Assembly: GCA_937890045.1 (NCBI GenBank)
Contig: CALBXV010000670.1
Location: 1 to 6,838, forward strand
Reading direction: 5' to 3'
DNA length: 6,838 nt
DNA from: an uncultured archaeon
Lineage (GTDB): Archaea; Thermoproteota; Nitrososphaeria; Nitrososphaerales; CALBXV01
Positions 1 through 4,200 of the stretch are shown here, piece by piece; position 1 is the first letter of the stretch; every line of letters begins with the position of its first letter. Below the pieces are notes generated by a model. The model ran no database searches. It was not told where the DNA came from and worked only from the letters and a program-made list of their open reading frames with translations. The translations under genes were made by a program, and so were the position numbers.

Positions 1-1287
1 TGGGTTTTTTGTAACTAAAGCCTGAAATGATTTCATACTATCTTTCATACACAAAAGGAGAGGTCTTCCTCTCAGGTTGTTTTGAAGTACATTAGATATT
101 ACGTTTCTGTATGCCGTGGGTATATTAAGAGTAGCCTTACCTATCTTAAACAAAACAATAGATGCACTGGTTGTTGTTAACACGGTTCCCCATGTCTTAC
201 CTGACTGTTCAGCTTTGGTTGTAATAGGCGTTATGTCCTCATATAAAGGAGTTGCAAGATATTCCCCTTCTAACTTTTCAAAACCCTTTCCCGTAATTAA
301 TCTAAAATCCTTAATAAAGTCAAATTTTCTATCTATTTGCACACCTTCTGGTGTTTTTTGTTTCTTCCCCAACGCTTCAAGGTGGTCATCAATAGGTTTC
401 ATAGCGTCATCCAAACTTTTTATATATGCTTTAGCTGCATCTATTTTCTCAGGACTCCACTTTTTGTCTTCAGCAACCGCAAGAGCCCTTATCATTTGTG
501 ATCTTTCTCTTGCAACCTCAGTAGGCTCCACCCATAGCGAATAATATTTTGGTCCTTTTACATAAGACATCTTGGCTATCTTACTTCCCTTCCCAGTAAA
601 ATAAAGGTTATTTTTCTCAAATAATTCGTATTGACCCTCTGGTAAGTCATGTTTTACCACATATCTATTACCTACCCTTTTAACACCCTCTATTCCCGTG
701 AAGTCCAACACTGTCTCTCCACCAAGCTTTTTAAGTATAGAATAGAAATCAGTCTTAGCAATATAATCTAGTGTTTGGGCCATACCACCGCTAATAGCCA
801 GTGATATATCTTCTATCTTAAGCTTACCCTCTCTCCATTCTTCTGTTGCTTTTTTCCTTTGTTTAACTATATCAGGTTCACCAATCCCTTCACCCTCTGT
901 ATCTGTATCCTGAAACTCCCTGCCAGGTCCTACCAGATTTTTAAGATATTGATAATGAACATATCTACCATGATAGTTCCAGTATGTATCTCTTGATATA
1001 ATTTCCCTGCTTAAAAGCATATCTCCTAATTTAGAATTTGCCCTCTTTAATTGTATAGCTAAAACCTTTACATCTTTAGGGATTATATCATCACTTATGT
1101 TCATCATTGTATCGAGGTCTGACACCTTAACAGCTTCCTTAACAATATTCATCTCTTTGTCCCACGCCTTTAAAACCTCATTTAATTTAAAGTTTAATCT
1201 ATACCCACCATCAACCTCATCAACAAGTTCCACACCATTAATATTATTAACACCAACACCACTAACACTTGTAGACATCGTATGTAA
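1..1287 (-). other. C-terminal phage large-polyvalent/internal-virion type module, truncated by window (residues 1851-2279)
   Basis: The order of motifs here resembles the structural C-terminal part of large polyvalent or internal virion proteins of tailed phages. A helix ending in SREIISRDTYWNYHGRYVHYQ (1943-1963) recalls the 'g.is...y..l.g.Yv.r' element of these proteins. Helices and a small beta stretch follow at about 2040-2100 (LPEGQYELFEKNNLYF, 2065-2080), then LEGEYLATPLYEDI (2189-2202), and finally a hydrophobic helix leading to NIPTAYRNVISN (2238-2249), which recalls the 'NP.t..RN..sN' motif. I know these motifs only as a recurring pattern and cannot assign a specific family with certainty; an LPD38-type domain is one candidate. 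The only cysteine of the window's protein (2263) is near the end. The module continues past base 1. Confidence 0.5.
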
Positions 1288-4200
1288 CATGCCCATAACC
1301 CTTTGAAGTCCTTGATTATATCCTTTAATTTCCCCCTTCAATTCCCTAATATTTCTTTCTAATTCGGTCGCTTTCTTCTTCTGTGGTGATGTTTTTTTCT
1401 TAACTTTTTTCAAGCTAGCAAGCTTTTCATTAGCACTGGCTATTTTTACACTGGCTTTTTCTATAGCAATATTTAATCCATTTATAGCTGCATAAACATA
1501 TTCCGTCTTTTGTAGCCAGTCAACCTCAGCATTTATTTTAGTTCTTAACAGCCGTTTTACATCAGTATCAAACCTGGAGCCTTTTTTATCATCTATATAT
1601 TCCCACATATGTTTTTCAATATCCATATAATGCGAGTTTTTGCTATCCTTATATTTATTAAGAATCCTCTTTACGTTTTTTAACAGTCTGAGCATATGTC
1701 TTTGTGAAATACTTATACGCCCACCCATTTCCAGCCTTGCCGCCATGATGTACTCATACTCAGTTAAGGACTGCAATGTTGAGAAGAACTCTAAAACCTG
1801 ATGTATCCACCTAAACCTTATTCCATACTTCTTAATTGTAGGGTTATTGGTTATTCTAGAGGCAAGAGTGGAGTTTCTCCTTGCTTGTCCGTTCATCTCT
1901 TCTGCGAAGTTCTCCAGTGTTTCGTGATCCTTATCTATAGTATTTACAATATTATCGTGTGCCCCAGTTGACGCATCTCTCCTCCCACCACTCACAATTG
2001 CATGCACCGATTTTCTTGATATAATATTTTCGCTGGTGCTATCAACATATTTGCCCTTTTTTTTATCATTAGGTTTAAACATATATCTCTTTAATATGTT
2101 AATAACTTCTACTGCCTTTTCAGGGGTATTAACATCATCTGTTGATGATACACCAACCTCTGCCATACTATTCTCAAGCGATATATTCCCTTTCTTTTCA
2201 TTATTCTCTAGATTATAAAGAACCTTAATCATATTGGGCCTCTCTACCGCAAGACCTGTTGCCTGTTTGGTAATGGTGGGGGTTTTTCCCATCCGCAAGT
2301 CTCTAGCCCATGCCCTCGCCAGGGCCTTGGCAGTAATTTCTTCTGAAATTTCAACCCCCAGTGTAAGGTCATTGGTTATTCCGTCAACCGTTCCTCCTTG
2401 CTGGATAAATGCGTGGGCGATTTCTTCGAGGAAGGTTTCGATATTAGCACCGTGCCCAAGGGTGATAAAGCCTTGTCCTCTAGCCATAACTTCGTACTTC
2501 CCCGTGATATAAATGGGCTCCTTGTTTTTAATCGCTTCATTTATTTTCTCCTCACTCCAGTTCTGGGCCTTTAATATCTCTCTCTTTTTCTTGTCATCAA
2601 CTTCGAGAAGTATCTTTCGGTCCACAAATTCTATATGATGTATATTAATTCCGTACTTCTTCGCAAGCCTCATAAGTCTCTTCTTTGCCCTCTCATATGT
2701 TTTTCTTGTGAAGGCATTTTTTGGTAGGTCTGCTTCTGCTGCCACGTTATGCTTTTTATCTACAACCCCTGCTTCTTTATTATCATATTCCTCTGTTCTA
2801 TTATCAATTTCTTTATTTCTCTTTACAATAATGGTAGCCTTAATTCCCTCTAAAGCATTCCGATTAAAACTTAATGTCACTTCTTCTGTAGCCTCGTATG
2901 TCTGCATAATCTTAAATAGATCTAATATTTTCCCACTCATTACTTCTACATCTACTTCATGGTTTATGGATTTAGACAGATCATCAATCCTTTTATCTAA
3001 AGCCTTTTGCGCAGGACTCTTTCTTTTCTTTCTAGTTTTTTCTCTTATTTTAGCAAACTTCTTATTCATTGCTATCATAAGATTCAGTTTCTCTTCTAAG
3101 GGGCCGTATAATTCAGTTACTTCATCAATGCTTTCTTGTAACTCTGCGTCTATATCTGTGTCGCCAGCAGCCTTCTTCTTTTTCAGTGCTTTTACTTTCT
3201 TTTCCTTATAGACCAGGTTGCCCTTAAGCTGTTGTATAGTTGTACTAAGTGAATATAGTGTTATATTAGCATCTGTCAACTCTATAAATACACCAAGTTC
3301 TTTATGATAAAGCTGATATACACCGTCCTTCTTTACTAATATAAGGTCCCTCCCTATTGAGTACCCCGCTAAACCTATCAACTCTCCCTTTTTGTTTGTT
3401 AACGACTCAAAGGCCTTGTTATAGTATTCTCCCATAACCTCCACTTTTGCCTCAATAAGGCGCTTGGTATATGCGGCTTTGCTGATTTCTTTTTCAACCA
3501 TAAGGGTTTTGGCCTGTATTTGATCTCTATAAGTTGCCACCAGGTTATTACCACCATGCCCAAGAATAAGTGCTATATTGTTATCGGACATGGTTCCCTT
3601 GCTTAAATGTTCAATAACAAAAAGATGACGGAACACATTTGTCCTCTTGCCCTCAATGTATTTTTCTGCATTTGCTTCACTCTCCCCATGTGCTTCCATA
3701 TATGCCACTTTCAGGCGAGTTTGAAGTATATCACCAAGCCGACCTGCGCTGAGAGAGGAATGACCTTTTTCCATTATATCATTTTGTACTGTTTTGTGTT
3801 CCCTAGCTACCTTATTTTCTTTACTCTTCTCCTTTTTTAGTAGAAGTTTACCATCTTTTCTACCACTCAGCCCTACCAATAATAGATGAGGAACGCCTTT
3901 TAAAGGTCCGCTTGTCTGCATCTTTATACCAGTGTCTCCCACCACATCAAATTCCTCAATATATTCCTTTAGGTGTCCATGGTAATTCCTTAACTGTGTC
4001 ATTATATAAGGAGGTATAACACCTCTTATTTCTTCTTGTGCCTTGTATTTTGATTCGTTTATAGTTAAATTACCAGTGTTAAAATCTATATTATGCCACT
4101 CAAGTTGTCGCAGTGCATATGGCCTTATACCAGTTACCATTGATATTCCAAAAATAATTCTTTCTGTATGTATTTCAACAAGCCTTTTCTTTGCATTTTT

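Noticed and set aside
116..544. Plus-strand open frame of 142 codons
   Set aside because: It lies antisense to the recognisable C-terminal phage-type module. Its translation is Ser/Leu/Phe/Ile-rich with no motif, as expected for the complement of a Lys/Glu-rich gene.
1237..1266. AT-rich imperfect palindrome and short CACCAA/CACTAA repetition
   Set aside because: It is explained by coding for a Gly/Val/Asn-rich loop (residues about 1858-1868). The symmetry is short and imperfect, with no terminator or operator context inside the gene.
2057..2064. Run of eight T (A8 on the coding strand) forming an A_AAA_AAG slippery heptamer
   Set aside because: Similar AAA-AAG runs recur throughout this Lys-rich gene, and I saw no convincing downstream stem or pseudoknot. 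The zero frame stays open on both sides.
2708..3211. Plus-strand open frame of 167 codons that looks hydrophobic, like a membrane protein
   Set aside because: It is the complement of Lys/Glu-rich codons (AAA, AAG and GAA read as TTT, CTT and TTC), so the hydrophobicity is an artefact of the antisense reading.
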